Shown here one piece after another: positions 26,965 through 36,584 of a DNA stretch of 64,000 bases. The notes beneath the pieces were generated by a model. The model searched no databases and had not been told where the DNA came from. It worked only from the letters and a program-made list of their open reading frames with translations. Numbering within the stretch: the first letter of the stretch is position 1; each line of letters begins with the position of its first letter. The position numbers and the translations under genes were made by a program. This stretch comes from Psychrobacter sp. P11G3 (GTDB taxonomy: Bacteria > Pseudomonadota > Gammaproteobacteria > Pseudomonadales > Moraxellaceae): assembly GCF_001435845.1 (NCBI RefSeq), contig NZ_CM003596.1, forward strand, positions 1,550,001-1,614,000, read 5' to 3'.

Positions 26965-27484
26965 GTCTGGTCCTTAAGCATGCGCGATAAATAAGAATTT
27001 ATATGAAGAGAATGTGACTGAAAAAATGTGGCTATAAAAACGTGTCTATAACAAGGTAAGTACTTGTATCCTCACTGATTTGTTTAATACCAATAGATAC
27101 TAATACAAAATTAAGTAAGGGTTTAGTCGATAATTGTTTATGAAGAATTAACTGTGTAATTCTACGTAATAAGAATCGAAAAACGCATACTCTTTTGAAC
27201 GTAAAAAAGTTAATCGATAGGAGAGACTGTTGAATGTACTAGATTTTTAGATCGCTAAAATGAGCGTGAAAAAGATGAGAGCTATAAAACGGATAGGTGG
27301 CAAGAGAAGGGGAAGGATGCATATCGCTGAGCTTATACGCATCATATTAGGCTTAAAGGCGGGAGCAGTTGACATTAAGCAGCGTTAATGACAATTATTA
27401 AAGTGAAAGTTAACGAGGTCAACATCACTGACGTAGCTGGCTCAGTGCCAATCTAAGCCAGTATCTAGCCAGATTAGTACTGTA
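26965..27484. other. 520-base gap without identified genes
   Basis: It separates the membrane GT2 (reading left) from the end of the LysR gene. It should hold the promoter of the glycosyltransferase run at its left side. I found no ORF of protein-like quality, no strong terminator and no mobile-element end. Confidence 0.4.
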
Positions 27485-28360
27485 TTAGACCAGTGCTAAG
27501 TGGGTAATACACCAGTCCCAGACAGCGTCGACAGTCGGTGTGGATGACGAGTTCTTTTTGCGAACGAGATAATAATCTGGCTCGACTGTTAGCGTTGACT
27601 CGCTTATCTGTACCAATCTTCCTGCATTCAAATCCGCTTGTACGAAAGCCTGACAAGCAATCGCAACGCCTTGACCCGCTAGCGCTGCATCTAAAGCCAA
27701 AGCGGTTTGATTAAATACAGCGCCGGCTAGCTTATCTGTGGTACCAAAAAATCGTGGCCAATGATGATGTGAGTCATGGAGCAATGGCATCTCTTGTAGC
27801 GCTTCTATTGACATGGGTAGTTCTCTATTGGCCATTAGGTGAGGGCTGGCTACAGCTACGAGCGTTTGTTTGAACAGCAGATGAGTATCAAATGCTGCAG
27901 GGAATGGTGGGCGCGTCAGGCGTACCGCGATATCTACCTGATCACGATCAAAGTCTGCAATGGACTCGGTCGCTACAGTACGCAACTCGGCATCAGGAAC
28001 CGCAGCAGTCAAAGCCGATAAACGCGGCAATAATAGCTTAGTGGCAAAAGTCGGTGTCACGCTGATAGTAACAGTCTTAGGTTCTCTTAGGAGCTGAGCT
28101 GTTGCTTTATCTAAAATCTTAAAAGCGCGCGTAACTTCTGCAAAGTAAACAGAACCCTGGCTAGTGAGCGCCACGCCTCTTGGTAGTCTTTGAAACAAAG
28201 GAAAGCCGATATGCTCCTCTAGCATTCTTACCTGTTGAGCAACCGCGCCTTGTGTCACAAACAGCTCATCAGCCGCCGCCCGAAAATTAAGATGACGCCC
28301 AGCAGCCTCAAATGCACGCAAGGCATTGAGCGGTGGTAATGTACGATGGCTGTTTGACAC
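27485..28360 (-). CDS. LysR-family regulator (GcvA-like)
   Basis: A 291-residue LTTR. The N-terminal PPLNALRAFEAAGRHLNFRAAADELFVTQGAVAQQVRMLEE helix-turn-helix is of the GcvA/AmpR subtype. The effector domain begins about residue 95 (TVTISVTPTFATKLLLPRL). It diverges from an SDR gene; a long perfect dyad sits in the shared 112-base promoter, as expected for an LTTR site. Confidence 0.88.
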   Translation of the reverse strand: MSNSHRTLPPLNALRAFEAAGRHLNFRAAADELFVTQGAVAQQVRMLEEHIGFPLFQRLPRGVALTSQGSVYFAEVTRAFKILDKATAQLLREPKTVTISVTPTFATKLLLPRLSALTAAVPDAELRTVATESIADFDRDQVDIAVRLTRPPFPAAFDTHLLFKQTLVAVASPHLMANRELPMSIEALQEMPLLHDSHHHWPRFFGTTDKLAGAVFNQTALALDAALAGQGVAIACQAFVQADLNAGRLVQISESTLTVEPDYYLVRKKNSSSTPTVDAVWDWCITHLALV

Positions 28361-28369
28361 TTTGTTTTC

Positions 28370-28396
28370 CTAGACTGTAGATTTTCTACAGTCTAG
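28370..28396. promoter_or_regulatory. LysR-type operator dyad in the lysR/SDR promoter
   Basis: A perfect palindrome with 12-base arms: CTAGACTGTAGA (28370-28381), centre TTT, TCTACAGTCTAG (28385-28396). It begins 10 bases upstream of the lysR start codon and lies 77 bases before the SDR start, so bound regulator could repress itself and control the SDR/EamA genes. No T-run follows on either strand, so it is not a terminator. Confidence 0.7.
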
Positions 28397-28472
28397 CATC
28401 TTTTATTATGATGTTAGGAATTTGATTTTATTAGTTATGATAGATAAAACGATAACTAATGGAGAAAGTTAG

Positions 28473-29189
28473 ATGAATAATATTATAACGACAAAAAAAG
28501 TAGCGCTTATCACCGCAGGCGGATCAGGCATGGGTGCTGCCGCTGCTCGTAAACTTGCAGCAGATGGTTATCATGTCGCTATTTTATCTTCCTCTGGTAA
28601 AGGTGAGGCTTTAGCAAAGCAGCTTGGCGGCATTGGTGTTACTGGCTCCAACATTATTAATGAAGATGTACAACGTTTGGTTGATTTGGCGATGCAACAG
28701 TGGGGACGTATTGATGCCCTTGTGAACTCTGCAGGTCATGGCCCGCGCGCACCTATCTTGGACATCACTGATGAGGATTGGCATAAAGGGCTAGAGGTTT
28801 ACTTTCTTAGTGCGGTACGTGCAATTCGTTTGGTCACGCCAATCATGGTGGCACAGGGTAGCGGTGCTATTGTCAATATATCTACCTCTTGGGTAACGCA
28901 GCCGACTGCGCTTTTTCCTACGTCAACGGCTTTTCGTGCCAGCATTGGCGCTTTTACCAAGATATTCTCTGACGATTATGCGCCAAAAGGTATACGCATT
29001 AACAATGTCTTACCCGGCTGGATTGATAGCTTGCCTGAAGTCGATGAGCGACGTGAGAGCGTGCCGATGAGACGTTATGGTACCTCTGAAGAAGTCGCCT
29101 CAACAATTGCCTTTTTACTATCCGAAGCTGCCGGATATATCACTGGTCAGAATATACGGGTTGATGGTGGTGTCATTCGCTCTGTGTAA
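28473..29189 (+). CDS. SDR-family protein with altered catalytic residues
   Basis: A 238-residue Rossmann protein of the short-chain dehydrogenase family. Coenzyme motif ITAGGSGMGAAAARKLA, NSAGHG (NAG equivalent), and RINNVLPGWI are present. Counting back from PG, the YxxxK motif is replaced by STAFR: Ser for catalytic Tyr and Arg for Lys, and the catalytic Ser position reads Thr or Ser (NISTSW). It may therefore use an unusual mechanism or be non-catalytic. GGAGAAAG precedes the ATG. It is divergent from lysR and followed by an EamA transporter. Confidence 0.85.
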   Translation: MNNIITTKKVALITAGGSGMGAAAARKLAADGYHVAILSSSGKGEALAKQLGGIGVTGSNIINEDVQRLVDLAMQQWGRIDALVNSAGHGPRAPILDITDEDWHKGLEVYFLSAVRAIRLVTPIMVAQGSGAIVNISTSWVTQPTALFPTSTAFRASIGAFTKIFSDDYAPKGIRINNVLPGWIDSLPEVDERRESVPMRRYGTSEEVASTIAFLLSEAAGYITGQNIRVDGGVIRSV

Positions 29190-29315
29190 CGAGTCAGTCA
29201 GTACAAGCCTATTGATACAAGATAGTTAATACCAGACTGTTAATACAAGCAATAAAACACTGTCGACGCTAGCTGTTTGAAAAAAGCAACTCATCTATTT
29301 GTTAAGGCCAATGTT

Positions 29316-30194
29316 ATGTTCCGAGCATATGCTGCACTGTTGCTCCTTGGTGTCATCTGGGGATCGAATTTTATTTTTATGAAATGGGCGACGGCTCTAA
29401 TCAGCCCCTCACAAACCGTATTTTTACGCCTGCTATTTGGGTTCTTGCCATTGGTTGCCGTTGCTTGGCACAGCAAGGTAATTACTCGAGCGCAGTTACA
29501 GCATTTGCCACACTTTATAGTGATGTCAGTGCTCGCAACGTCTTTTTACTATTATGGATTTGTCGCAGGTACGGCGCTATTGCCCAGTAGTATCGCAGGT
29601 CTATTAAGTGGTTCAATCCCTATATTTACCTTTTTGGGCGCGGCGCTATTCTTACCTGATGAGCGTCCGACCAAGCAAATGGCGATTGGACTTGCGCTAG
29701 GATTTGCTGGTATCGCATTAAGTGCGCGACCATGGCAAAGCGCTACTGGTGTCTCTCTCGTTGGCGTTTTGTGGATGTTGGCAGGGTCTTTGAGTGTGGG
29801 TGCATCTTTTGTGTATGCGCGGCGTTATCTATCTCCTCTGAGGTTGCCACCACTGGCGTTAGCTACTTGGCAAGTGGGGTTGGCTGTCATAACGCTTTCG
29901 ATACTCATCGATTTCGATGGTATAACCCAGCTGTCGACAGATACTAGGGCAATGTGGGGAACAATACTTGGTCTGGGTACTTTGGGTACAGGTGCTGCTT
30001 TTTTGATTTATTATTTTATCATTGAGACATTGGGTTCAGTGCGGGCTGCTGGTGCTACTTATATTGCTCCAGTCGTTGCTGTCATCATTGGCGCGGTAAT
30101 CGGAGAGGACATCACCAGCTTAGAAATTATAGCGTTGGTACTGATTTTAAGTGGTGTCCTACTGATACAAACGGGTAGACAGGCTTCAGGTTAG
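29316..30194 (+). CDS. EamA/DMT-family transporter
   Basis: A 292-residue membrane protein with ten predicted helices in two EamA repeats (GVIWGSNFIFMKWATALISP in repeat 1; GTGAAFLIYYFIIETLGSVRAAG and SGVLLIQTGR in repeat 2), typical of drug/metabolite exporters. The start at 29316 has AAGG eight bases upstream. Likely co-transcribed with the SDR gene under the LysR regulator. Confidence 0.85.
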   Translation: MFRAYAALLLLGVIWGSNFIFMKWATALISPSQTVFLRLLFGFLPLVAVAWHSKVITRAQLQHLPHFIVMSVLATSFYYYGFVAGTALLPSSIAGLLSGSIPIFTFLGAALFLPDERPTKQMAIGLALGFAGIALSARPWQSATGVSLVGVLWMLAGSLSVGASFVYARRYLSPLRLPPLALATWQVGLAVITLSILIDFDGITQLSTDTRAMWGTILGLGTLGTGAAFLIYYFIIETLGSVRAAGATYIAPVVAVIIGAVIGEDITSLEIIALVLILSGVLLIQTGRQASG

Positions 30195-30337
30195 CGGTAG
30201 GAGGGGTAGACTGTTAAAAATACAATACGCATACTTATGACAAGCTAGTCGATGATTTCATTCAAGCCTATAGCTGTTACTAGAATTTTCGATACGTTTA
30301 CAGCACTAGCTCCATAGCTCCATGACCAGTAACATGC

Positions 30338-30364
30338 CGACCATCAAATAACAGTCGATGGTCG
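30338..30364. repeat. Short inverted repeat
   Basis: CGACCATC (30338-30345) and GATGGTCG (30357-30364) form an 8-bp stem with an 11-base loop between convergent genes. There is no adjacent T-run, so a terminator role is uncertain. Confidence 0.35.
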
Positions 30365-30427
30365 TCAGCCTGATGAACTCAATATTCTAATTATCTTACA
30401 TTTTTCTATATTCAGATCAGCCTATAT

Positions 30428-31348
30428 TTAAGCAGTAGCAGTGAAATGTTGGCTTAATTCCTGAATATGCTCAGGGCCAATACCGCAGCAGCCACCGATT
30501 AATGAAGCGCCCTGTGCCTGCCATTTTTGTGCCCAGAGCAAATAGGCAGGCGGGGTCAAATCATCACGCACTTCATTAAGCGTATCATTTGCCGCCGCAT
30601 TTTTTGGTTGCGGCGGGAAGGCATTGGCATAAGCGCCAAGTTTGATATGCTGCGCTTGTTTTGCCTGCAGTACAGTTTGTGCGACATCTAGTGCTTGCTC
30701 GATGACATCAGGTTGGCAGCAGTTAAAGAGTATCGCCTCGACATCGAGAGCAGCCATCGTTGCCACGGCTTCCTCGACGGTTTCTCCTGAACGCAGACGT
30801 GGTACATCGATATCCATACTGTCTTCTAAAGTAAAAGCTACCCATAGCGGTTTATTGTCTGTATCTAGCGTATTAAGTAGCTCACGAACAGCGATAGATT
30901 CGGCGATTAGACTCTGAGTCTCAGCGAGCCAAAAGTCTACATACGGATTTAGACCTTTGATCAGTGGGGTGGCGATATCTTCTACATGGTCAGCATCAAA
31001 CAAGTCTGCACGGTAGGAGCCAAACAGTGGCGGTATAGAGCCTGCTACTTTGGTTGCTGTGCCTTCTAGCGTCACTGCTAAACGTGCCATTTCACCTGAT
31101 GCCGCTGCCAAATCTTGTGCTTGTGCCGCAAAGCGCTCCTCGCCAATATGAAAGGGTACTAGCGCGTAACTGTTGGTCGTAATGACTGCTGCGCCGCTCT
31201 TAATATACGCACGGTGTACATCACGAACGATTTCTGGCGCTTCTATCATTGCCAGTGCTGACCATTCAGGTTGACGAAACGGTGCACCGCGCTTCGCCAA
31301 TTCTCGTCCCATGCCACCATCAATAATTGTGGTTGTATTTATTGGCAT
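30428..31348 (-). CDS. Homocysteine S-methyltransferase family protein
   Basis: A 306-residue zinc methyltransferase. The TIM-barrel start is IIDGGMGRELAKRGAPF, the zinc ligands are Cys in AILFNCCQP and the pair in LIGGCCGIGPEHI. This is the pattern of MmuM-type enzymes that methylate homocysteine from S-methylmethionine or betaine. GAAGGA six bases upstream places the start at 31348. Single gene. Confidence 0.88.
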   Translation of the reverse strand: MPINTTTIIDGGMGRELAKRGAPFRQPEWSALAMIEAPEIVRDVHRAYIKSGAAVITTNSYALVPFHIGEERFAAQAQDLAAASGEMARLAVTLEGTATKVAGSIPPLFGSYRADLFDADHVEDIATPLIKGLNPYVDFWLAETQSLIAESIAVRELLNTLDTDNKPLWVAFTLEDSMDIDVPRLRSGETVEEAVATMAALDVEAILFNCCQPDVIEQALDVAQTVLQAKQAQHIKLGAYANAFPPQPKNAAANDTLNEVRDDLTPPAYLLWAQKWQAQGASLIGGCCGIGPEHIQELSQHFTATA

Positions 31349-31526
31349 AACGAATCCTTCTTTATTGTGAGTAGACAAACCTGTAGAGGTGCTGTTGTTA
31401 AATATAGAGTTATTTAAAGGAGCGAAATACTAGGCGTAATAAGCGTCAGATGCAACCACAGGTTGAATAATGTTAACAATTAATCGTGTGGTTGCTTGTC
31501 TGTTTAGAGGAGTTATATCTGTATCA

Positions 31527-32204
31527 CTAAGGCTGGGTTCTTTTCTTTTCAATGACTTGTATCAGCTTGCTCTGCACTGACGATGCATCAGCAGGTGGTC
31601 TAGCAACGGCTGTATTTTTTATAAGCAAGGTATATTCATAATCAGGCTCATAATCAAAACCCTCTATACCACTGTATCGATACTGCCAGTCGGCTTGACT
31701 GCCCACTTGGTCAACTGGCTTTGTTAAAAGGCATGATTGTGGCGCAACGCCTACGCAGTCTACTTGATGGTCAGCGACAATGATGTTGCGTAATACATAC
31801 GGCATGGCATGTACAGTTAGCTGATGCTCGCCATTTGGCTTTGATTGATCGCCTGTTACTTCTATGTCACCTTTAACTTCTATATAGTCACCTACCGCCA
31901 ATTTTTGCATTTGATAAGCATTCTGCTGACCGAAATTAGCTTTACTAATAGATGCGGTATAGGATTTTCCATCTTGGGCTACGATAGTAACTTTTTGCTG
32001 ATTTCTGTCTTGTGAAGTAATACCCGTTACTTGACTGATTATCGCTTCAGCACTGCTTGGTTTTAGGGTGTTTATGAATGAGTTACTGTCTTCAATCTGG
32101 CTGACACTCGTTTTATCATTCGAGTTGGCTTGGTTGTGACTGCTACACGCAGTTAGAGAGGATGTGGCAATGAGTGCCAAAGTGCAAAATTTAATAAACG
32201 ACAT
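31527..32204 (-). CDS. DUF4377 domain-containing lipoprotein
   Basis: A 225-residue lipoprotein with lipobox LTAC (Cys20). The middle (residues 50-125) is a beta-rich OB-like segment (VTIVAQDGKSYTASI). The C-terminal part, DHQVDCVGVAPQSCLLTK then GIEGFDYEPDYEYTLLIK, matches the DUF4377 pattern with two conserved cysteines and the GFxYExxYxY motif. DUF4377 proteins are usually linked to META/HslJ-type envelope lipoproteins, and a META protein is encoded just upstream. Function unknown; envelope stress is an inference. Confidence 0.8.
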   Translation of the reverse strand: MSFIKFCTLALIATSSLTACSSHNQANSNDKTSVSQIEDSNSFINTLKPSSAEAIISQVTGITSQDRNQQKVTIVAQDGKSYTASISKANFGQQNAYQMQKLAVGDYIEVKGDIEVTGDQSKPNGEHQLTVHAMPYVLRNIIVADHQVDCVGVAPQSCLLTKPVDQVGSQADWQYRYSGIEGFDYEPDYEYTLLIKNTAVARPPADASSVQSKLIQVIEKKRTQP

Positions 32205-32324
32205 GACATATCCTTATTATGGTTGATTTAGATACTTGTTTTTAATGCTCTATGAAACGGTCTAGAGCGGTTTTTGTTACTGTTATTGTTTTGATGCTGG
32301 GGCTAGCAGTTTGTTGATACAAAT

Positions 32325-32356
32325 AATGCCTCGCTGATTCATAGTGAGGCATTTTT
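32325..32356. terminator. Hairpin between the META and DUF4377 lipoprotein genes
   Basis: AATGCCTC (32325-32332) pairs with GAGGCATT (32346-32353), followed by T on the + strand and a weaker ATTATTT on the minus strand. It probably ends or attenuates the META gene transcript. Confidence 0.5.
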
Positions 32357-32388
32357 CATAAATTTAAGATAGAACTACGTAATAGTAC

Positions 32389-32895
32389 TTAAGGTGTTTT
32401 TGTTTTAGGAACGGCTTTGAAGTGAGCCGTCTGATTGTCATTCTTGATGACTAATACAGGGTTGTTATCGCTATTTTTACCAAAGCTGTATTTGCCTTGT
32501 ACTGTTGTGGCGGCAGCACTATCAAACTTTGCTAGGTGTTCAGGGCAGGCCATTCGAGTGCTTCTGATTGCGCTCAGTTCTATCTCGCCATTCGTCACAC
32601 TGTATCCTGCGCTCATATTGTTGCACGTATTCATAAGGCTTACCATATTGCGGCCTTCAACAGTCATAAAATCCAGCGTTAGTGGTCTTGATGGATCAAA
32701 AAATAACGCTTCAATCAAGTCTCCATTATTAAGCTTGGCATCTATAAGACGCCAATTATTCGCCTCTAACGTCTCGACTGTGACTGGCTGTACGGCTGGT
32801 TTGGTAACACTAGTCGTCGTTTGGCAACCAGTAGCAAGTGCACTCATAACAAGCGTGGAGGCCATCATTATTTTCATTGTGCTTTTCATAGTCAT
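32389..32895 (-). CDS. META/HslJ-type lipoprotein
   Basis: A 168-residue lipoprotein with lipobox LATGC (Cys24). The mature domain shows the META pattern: an N-terminal NNWRLIDAKLNNG strand, MVSLMNTCNNMSAGYSVTNGEIEL core, and RSTRMACPEHLAKFDSAAATTVQGKYSF. It resembles HslJ-like envelope proteins linked to stress and drug tolerance. Its neighbour also encodes a small lipoprotein. Confidence 0.78.
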   Translation of the reverse strand: MTMKSTMKIMMASTLVMSALATGCQTTTSVTKPAVQPVTVETLEANNWRLIDAKLNNGDLIEALFFDPSRPLTLDFMTVEGRNMVSLMNTCNNMSAGYSVTNGEIELSAIRSTRMACPEHLAKFDSAAATTVQGKYSFGKNSDNNPVLVIKNDNQTAHFKAVPKTKTP

Positions 32896-33120
32896 CTCTC
32901 AAAAAGTAGATAGTTTAAAATGTCTAATATTTTTATTTAAAAGTTAGCGTGTCTGGATTTTAATTATCACAAAGAAGTCATATAACTACAAGGACGCTTT
33001 GATTTTCAAATAAGAAGTCTACAGAAAGGCAATACTCGAAAAGACAATGTTCATAGAGTCAGTATTTAAAAAGGCTAAGTTACCGCCTTTTACTTACATC
33101 GTTCAATAATAATTAAGCAC

Positions 33121-33157
33121 AAAAAAAAGCAGACATCATAGATATCTGCTTTTTTTA
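33121..33157 (-). terminator. Bidirectional terminator of the MDR oxidoreductase
   Basis: AAAAAAGCAGACATC pairs with GATATCTGCTTTTTT with one mismatch; U-runs occur in both directions. It lies 20 bases beyond the stop at 33177. Confidence 0.75.
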
Positions 33158-33176
33158 ACTGTTCTTTAACTTGCAA

Positions 33177-34304
33177 TTAGACTTGAGGCTTGATCAAGTA
33201 CTTCTCACCAGTCGCCTGTTTGCCATAAGCGGCGATTGATTTTAACTGTAGCGCTTCTTCTAGGGTCACTTCATGCGTGTAGCTGCTCGCAAAGGTGGTG
33301 GTGATTTCTTCTGCCACACGTTGACGCATTTTCACGACGGTTTTAGTGCCCAGTTTGCCTAGCGCATTGAACAATAGGAATCCATTCACACCCCAAGAAA
33401 AACCAAAGTTACGGTTTAAGGTGATCGGACCACGGTCTAAGGCGCCATAAATATAAGCTTGTTTAAAGGTATTTGAGCCATAGACGCTGTATTCTTCTAC
33501 GTCACGAGTAATAGCTGCCTCCATACAGTTTAGAATATCGCTGGTGAGCTTACCGCCACCGATAGGGTCAAACGAAATCGTAGCGCCTGTTTCAGTAATC
33601 GCGGCGGTCAAATCAGCAAGGAACGTCTCACTGCTTGAGTTCACCACATACTTTGCGCCCATATCGCGCAATAGCTTTTCTTGCGAGTCTTTACGGACGA
33701 TATTCACCAAATCAACGCCGTCTGCCATACAGATACGGTTTAGCATTTGACCAAGGCTAGAAGCAGCTGCTGCATGTACGATGGCTTTGTGGCCTTCAGC
33801 GCGCATAGTTTCGACCATTGCCAGTGAGGTGAGCGGGTTTACAAAAGACGATGCGGCCTCGGTAGCTGTCGTGCCGTCTTGCATTTCTATGCAGCTCCTT
33901 ACATTGACACAGTGGTATTGACGATATGTACCGCCACCAATCACTGCAACCATTTTGCCCATGAGTGCTTGTGCGGCTTCTGATGAGCCTGCTGCGACGA
34001 CTGTACCAGCGCCTTCGTTACCGACAGGCGTGTCTTTGTTTACCCGCGTTTTGAGTGATGGCATGAATTTCGCAGGCACATCAGCAGTAATGATCGGGCT
34101 GTCATCAGTGCCTGATTGTACAGCGGTTGACATATTAGCGGCGCTGAACATCACACCAAAGTCAGAAGGGTTCAATGGCATGGCTTCCATGCGAACGACA
34201 ACTTCGTCAGCACCGGGTTGCGGCATCTCGATGTCTTTTAAAGACAGGGTTAATTTGTTGTCATCACTGATGGTTGAAACCAGTTGTTTATTTTTATCGG
34301 TCAT
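33177..34304 (-). CDS. MDR-family (zinc-type alcohol dehydrogenase-like) oxidoreductase
   Basis: A 375-residue NAD(P)H-dependent medium-chain reductase. The GroES-like domain contains PLNPSDFGVMF, the common quinone-reductase-type opening (no catalytic zinc cysteines), and VGNEGAGTVVAAG. The Rossmann domain has AIVHAAAASSLGQMLNRIC, a variant of the AxxGxxG loop. The start at 34304 has GGAG eight bases upstream. Co-directional with a GST gene 128 bases upstream; a joint detoxification role is inference. Confidence 0.82.
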   Translation of the reverse strand: MTDKNKQLVSTISDDNKLTLSLKDIEMPQPGADEVVVRMEAMPLNPSDFGVMFSAANMSTAVQSGTDDSPIITADVPAKFMPSLKTRVNKDTPVGNEGAGTVVAAGSSEAAQALMGKMVAVIGGGTYRQYHCVNVRSCIEMQDGTTATEAASSFVNPLTSLAMVETMRAEGHKAIVHAAAASSLGQMLNRICMADGVDLVNIVRKDSQEKLLRDMGAKYVVNSSSETFLADLTAAITETGATISFDPIGGGKLTSDILNCMEAAITRDVEEYSVYGSNTFKQAYIYGALDRGPITLNRNFGFSWGVNGFLLFNALGKLGTKTVVKMRQRVAEEITTTFASSYTHEVTLEEALQLKSIAAYGKQATGEKYLIKPQV

Positions 34305-34431
34305 AAGATTTGCTCCTGCAAATAGTTGGATTTTTAGACCAATCCCTTTACGGCATTGGTCGTTCTTTAGGTTATTGAGCTTTAGTAGTTTTCTTAACAT
34401 GGCTCATTTTTAGTGGCCACACTGTCATATG

Positions 34432-35109
34432 TTATTTAGCGTTTGCGGCTTGGATTAGAGCTTTAACGTGTTGCATAAACTCAGGCATGTTTGCTTGACT
34501 GTCTGCCTGAACGCTTTTTGCAATGTCGGTTTCACTCATGGCTTTGTTCCATTCTTTCATGCCTTCCACTTCTGCCAGTACATCCCCCTCAAGCTGAGTC
34601 GCTCCAAAAGCGTTGACAATAGTGTTGACGTGATGCACATAGATGTCAGCCATGGTGAATTGCTCGCCTGCAATCCAAGGCGAAAATTGACATAAGCGAT
34701 TCATAGCAATAATACCGCGGCCCAATACTTGACGGACTTCCTCTTTGACTGCGTTAGGTGCTTGAGTACCAGAAAATACATATGGAATCAGACGACGACT
34801 TGGTAGCTCAAAATACAGCTCTGCTATTTTCATAATCTGACGTACAGTCGCGCGTTCTGCTGCATCGGTAGGATATAGCGGCTTTTCAGGATATGTTTCT
34901 TCAAGGAAGTCACAAATCACATTGGATTCTGACAGATTAAAACCGTCAGGCATGGTGATCGCAGGTACTTTGCCCACTGGACTGACGGTCAGTAGATCAT
35001 CACTACCAGCGTACAAAAGGTCCTCTTGGAATGGGATACCCTTATATAAAAGAGCGTGTTTTACTATGTTGTAATAGTTGCTTGCAGCAAAGCCGTGCAA
35101 AGTAATCAT
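34432..35109 (-). CDS. Glutathione S-transferase family protein
   Basis: A 225-residue GST. N-terminal GFAASNYYNIVKHALLYKGIPF provides the active-site Ser/Tyr region, the loop VGKVPAITMPDGFNLSESNVI contains the cis-Pro and the Glu-Ser glutathione site, and the C-terminal domain has GEQFTMADIYVHHV. Upstream of and co-directional with the MDR oxidoreductase. Confidence 0.85.
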   Translation of the reverse strand: MITLHGFAASNYYNIVKHALLYKGIPFQEDLLYAGSDDLLTVSPVGKVPAITMPDGFNLSESNVICDFLEETYPEKPLYPTDAAERATVRQIMKIAELYFELPSRRLIPYVFSGTQAPNAVKEEVRQVLGRGIIAMNRLCQFSPWIAGEQFTMADIYVHHVNTIVNAFGATQLEGDVLAEVEGMKEWNKAMSETDIAKSVQADSQANMPEFMQHVKALIQAANAK

Positions 35110-35171
35110 AAGTCATTCTTCCATTGTTGACGTAAAAGTTATTTTTAATCGTGTTTTCATTGCAACGTTTA

Positions 35172-35449
35172 GGGCGTGTTTGATATTTACAAATAGGCAC
35201 TGCTGATTGCTAAAACGGTTCCAGACAAGGCGTAAAACGACGGTAATGCTCGTGACTTAACTAGATTTACAACACAGTATGGGGCAGTTTTAGCATCAGC
35301 TCCAATATAAACAGAAGGAGACGGGACTATTTTTTGCCACTTCATTGTTAAAACATAGACGCTTAGAATGACTAAACTTACTATTTTTAACGTCGAACTG
35401 TCTAAAAAATAGTCTCTGTCAGTGCCATGGTCGAATATCAAGCACGCCC
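35172..35449. mobile_element. MITE, 278 bp, copy 1 (type A)
   Basis: Terminal inverted repeats AGGGCGTGTTTGATATT and the complement of AATATCAAGCACGCCCT match at 16 of 17 positions. The element is flanked by TA on both sides (35170-35171 and 35450-35451), a target duplication of the kind made by IS5-group (IS427-like) or IS630-family transposases. A second copy lies at 58454-58718, largely identical along its length. An 84-codon frame inside (35187-35441, minus) is not protein-like and is part of the element. Confidence 0.85.
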
Positions 35450-35573
35450 TAAGTTAAACACATTATTACTGGTTTTAATGTGGTTATATATAAGGAATAA
35501 CGTGAATCACTATTGCCTTTAAGACAATAATAAAGCGAAAATGCTCACATATTCATCTAAATGGAGAGGTCAG

Positions 35574-36485
35574 TTGGATCAATTACGTGCCATCAAGTAT
35601 TTCAGTAAAGTCGTAGAAACGGGCAGTTTTACTAAGGCGGCAAATGCATTCAATGTGCCGCCATCCTCACTATCTAGACGGGTGTCTGATTTAGAAAAGA
35701 GCTTGGGCGCGACACTGTTAAAGCGCTCGACCCGAATTGTTAAATTGACCGAAGTAGGGCAGGTCTATTATGACGATATGCAGCAAGTATTGGATCAGCT
35801 CGAGCAAAGCAAAGAAACAGTACGCAGTTATCAAACGACGCCGATGGGACGGTTACGCATCAGCTCTATGGTGGGTTTTGGTGAAAAAATACTGCTACCA
35901 CTGCTAGATGAGTTTGGTGAGTTGTATCCAGAGATTGTGCTAGATGTCAGTCTCAGTGATGAATTATCCGCATTGGGACGTGACGATGTCGATATTGCGA
36001 TTCGCGGGGGTTATGCACCAAATGAGCGAGTGCTTGCCATTAGGCTCATGGACAATGGGTTTATACCGGTTGCGTCTCCCAGTTATTTAGAAAAACATGG
36101 CGCACCTAGTCATGTGATGGAATTAAAGGAACATAAAGGCCTGTATTTTAAAGCCCCAAACGGGCCAACGCCTTGGCTCTGCTATGTGGACGATCAGTGG
36201 CATGATGTCTCAGGGCCAGCAGTGGCAATTTCAAACAATGGACCATGGCTAGCAAAAAAGGCTTGTGATGGTGAAGGGATTTTGATGTCCACTCGGTGGG
36301 CACTATCCTCATATCTTGAGTCAGGCGCATTGCAAGAGATTAAATTTGAGCATCCATTAGCAATCACGCAGCATGCTGATATGGCCGTATATCTGCTGTA
36401 TCAAAAGCAGCGCTATCTAGTGCCTAAGGTAAAAGCCGCCGTCGATTTCTTGGTTGAGAGGATAAAAGTAGGAAATGAGCGTTGA
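35574..36485 (+). CDS. LysR-family regulator (CrgA-like)
   Basis: A 303-residue LTTR starting at TTG 35574, which gives the usual MDQLRAIKYFSKVVETGSF opening and is preceded four bases upstream by GGAGAGG. HTH segment SFTKAANAFNVPPSSLSRRVSDLEK; effector domain from about residue 90 (RLRISSMVGFGEKILLPLL). An ATG 11 codons earlier is a weaker start. The divergent neighbour across the MITE is the GST, which it may regulate. Confidence 0.85.
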   Translation: MDQLRAIKYFSKVVETGSFTKAANAFNVPPSSLSRRVSDLEKSLGATLLKRSTRIVKLTEVGQVYYDDMQQVLDQLEQSKETVRSYQTTPMGRLRISSMVGFGEKILLPLLDEFGELYPEIVLDVSLSDELSALGRDDVDIAIRGGYAPNERVLAIRLMDNGFIPVASPSYLEKHGAPSHVMELKEHKGLYFKAPNGPTPWLCYVDDQWHDVSGPAVAISNNGPWLAKKACDGEGILMSTRWALSSYLESGALQEIKFEHPLAITQHADMAVYLLYQKQRYLVPKVKAAVDFLVERIKVGNER

Positions 36486-36584
36486 TGTAAGGGAAGTGTG
36501 TGCTATCTACAACCTCATTACATTCATATTCGTATCGACACCTAAGAGGCTTGAGATACAATCGTTATAGCATGTTATGACAGG

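Noticed and set aside
32435..32947. 170-codon plus-strand frame opposite the META lipoprotein
   Set aside because: The minus-strand gene has a lipobox and domain motifs; this frame is its complement without any start signal.
35187..35441. 84-codon minus-strand frame as a protein gene
   Set aside because: It lies wholly inside the MITE, has no ribosome binding site, and the second copy of the element does not preserve it as an ORF of similar length.
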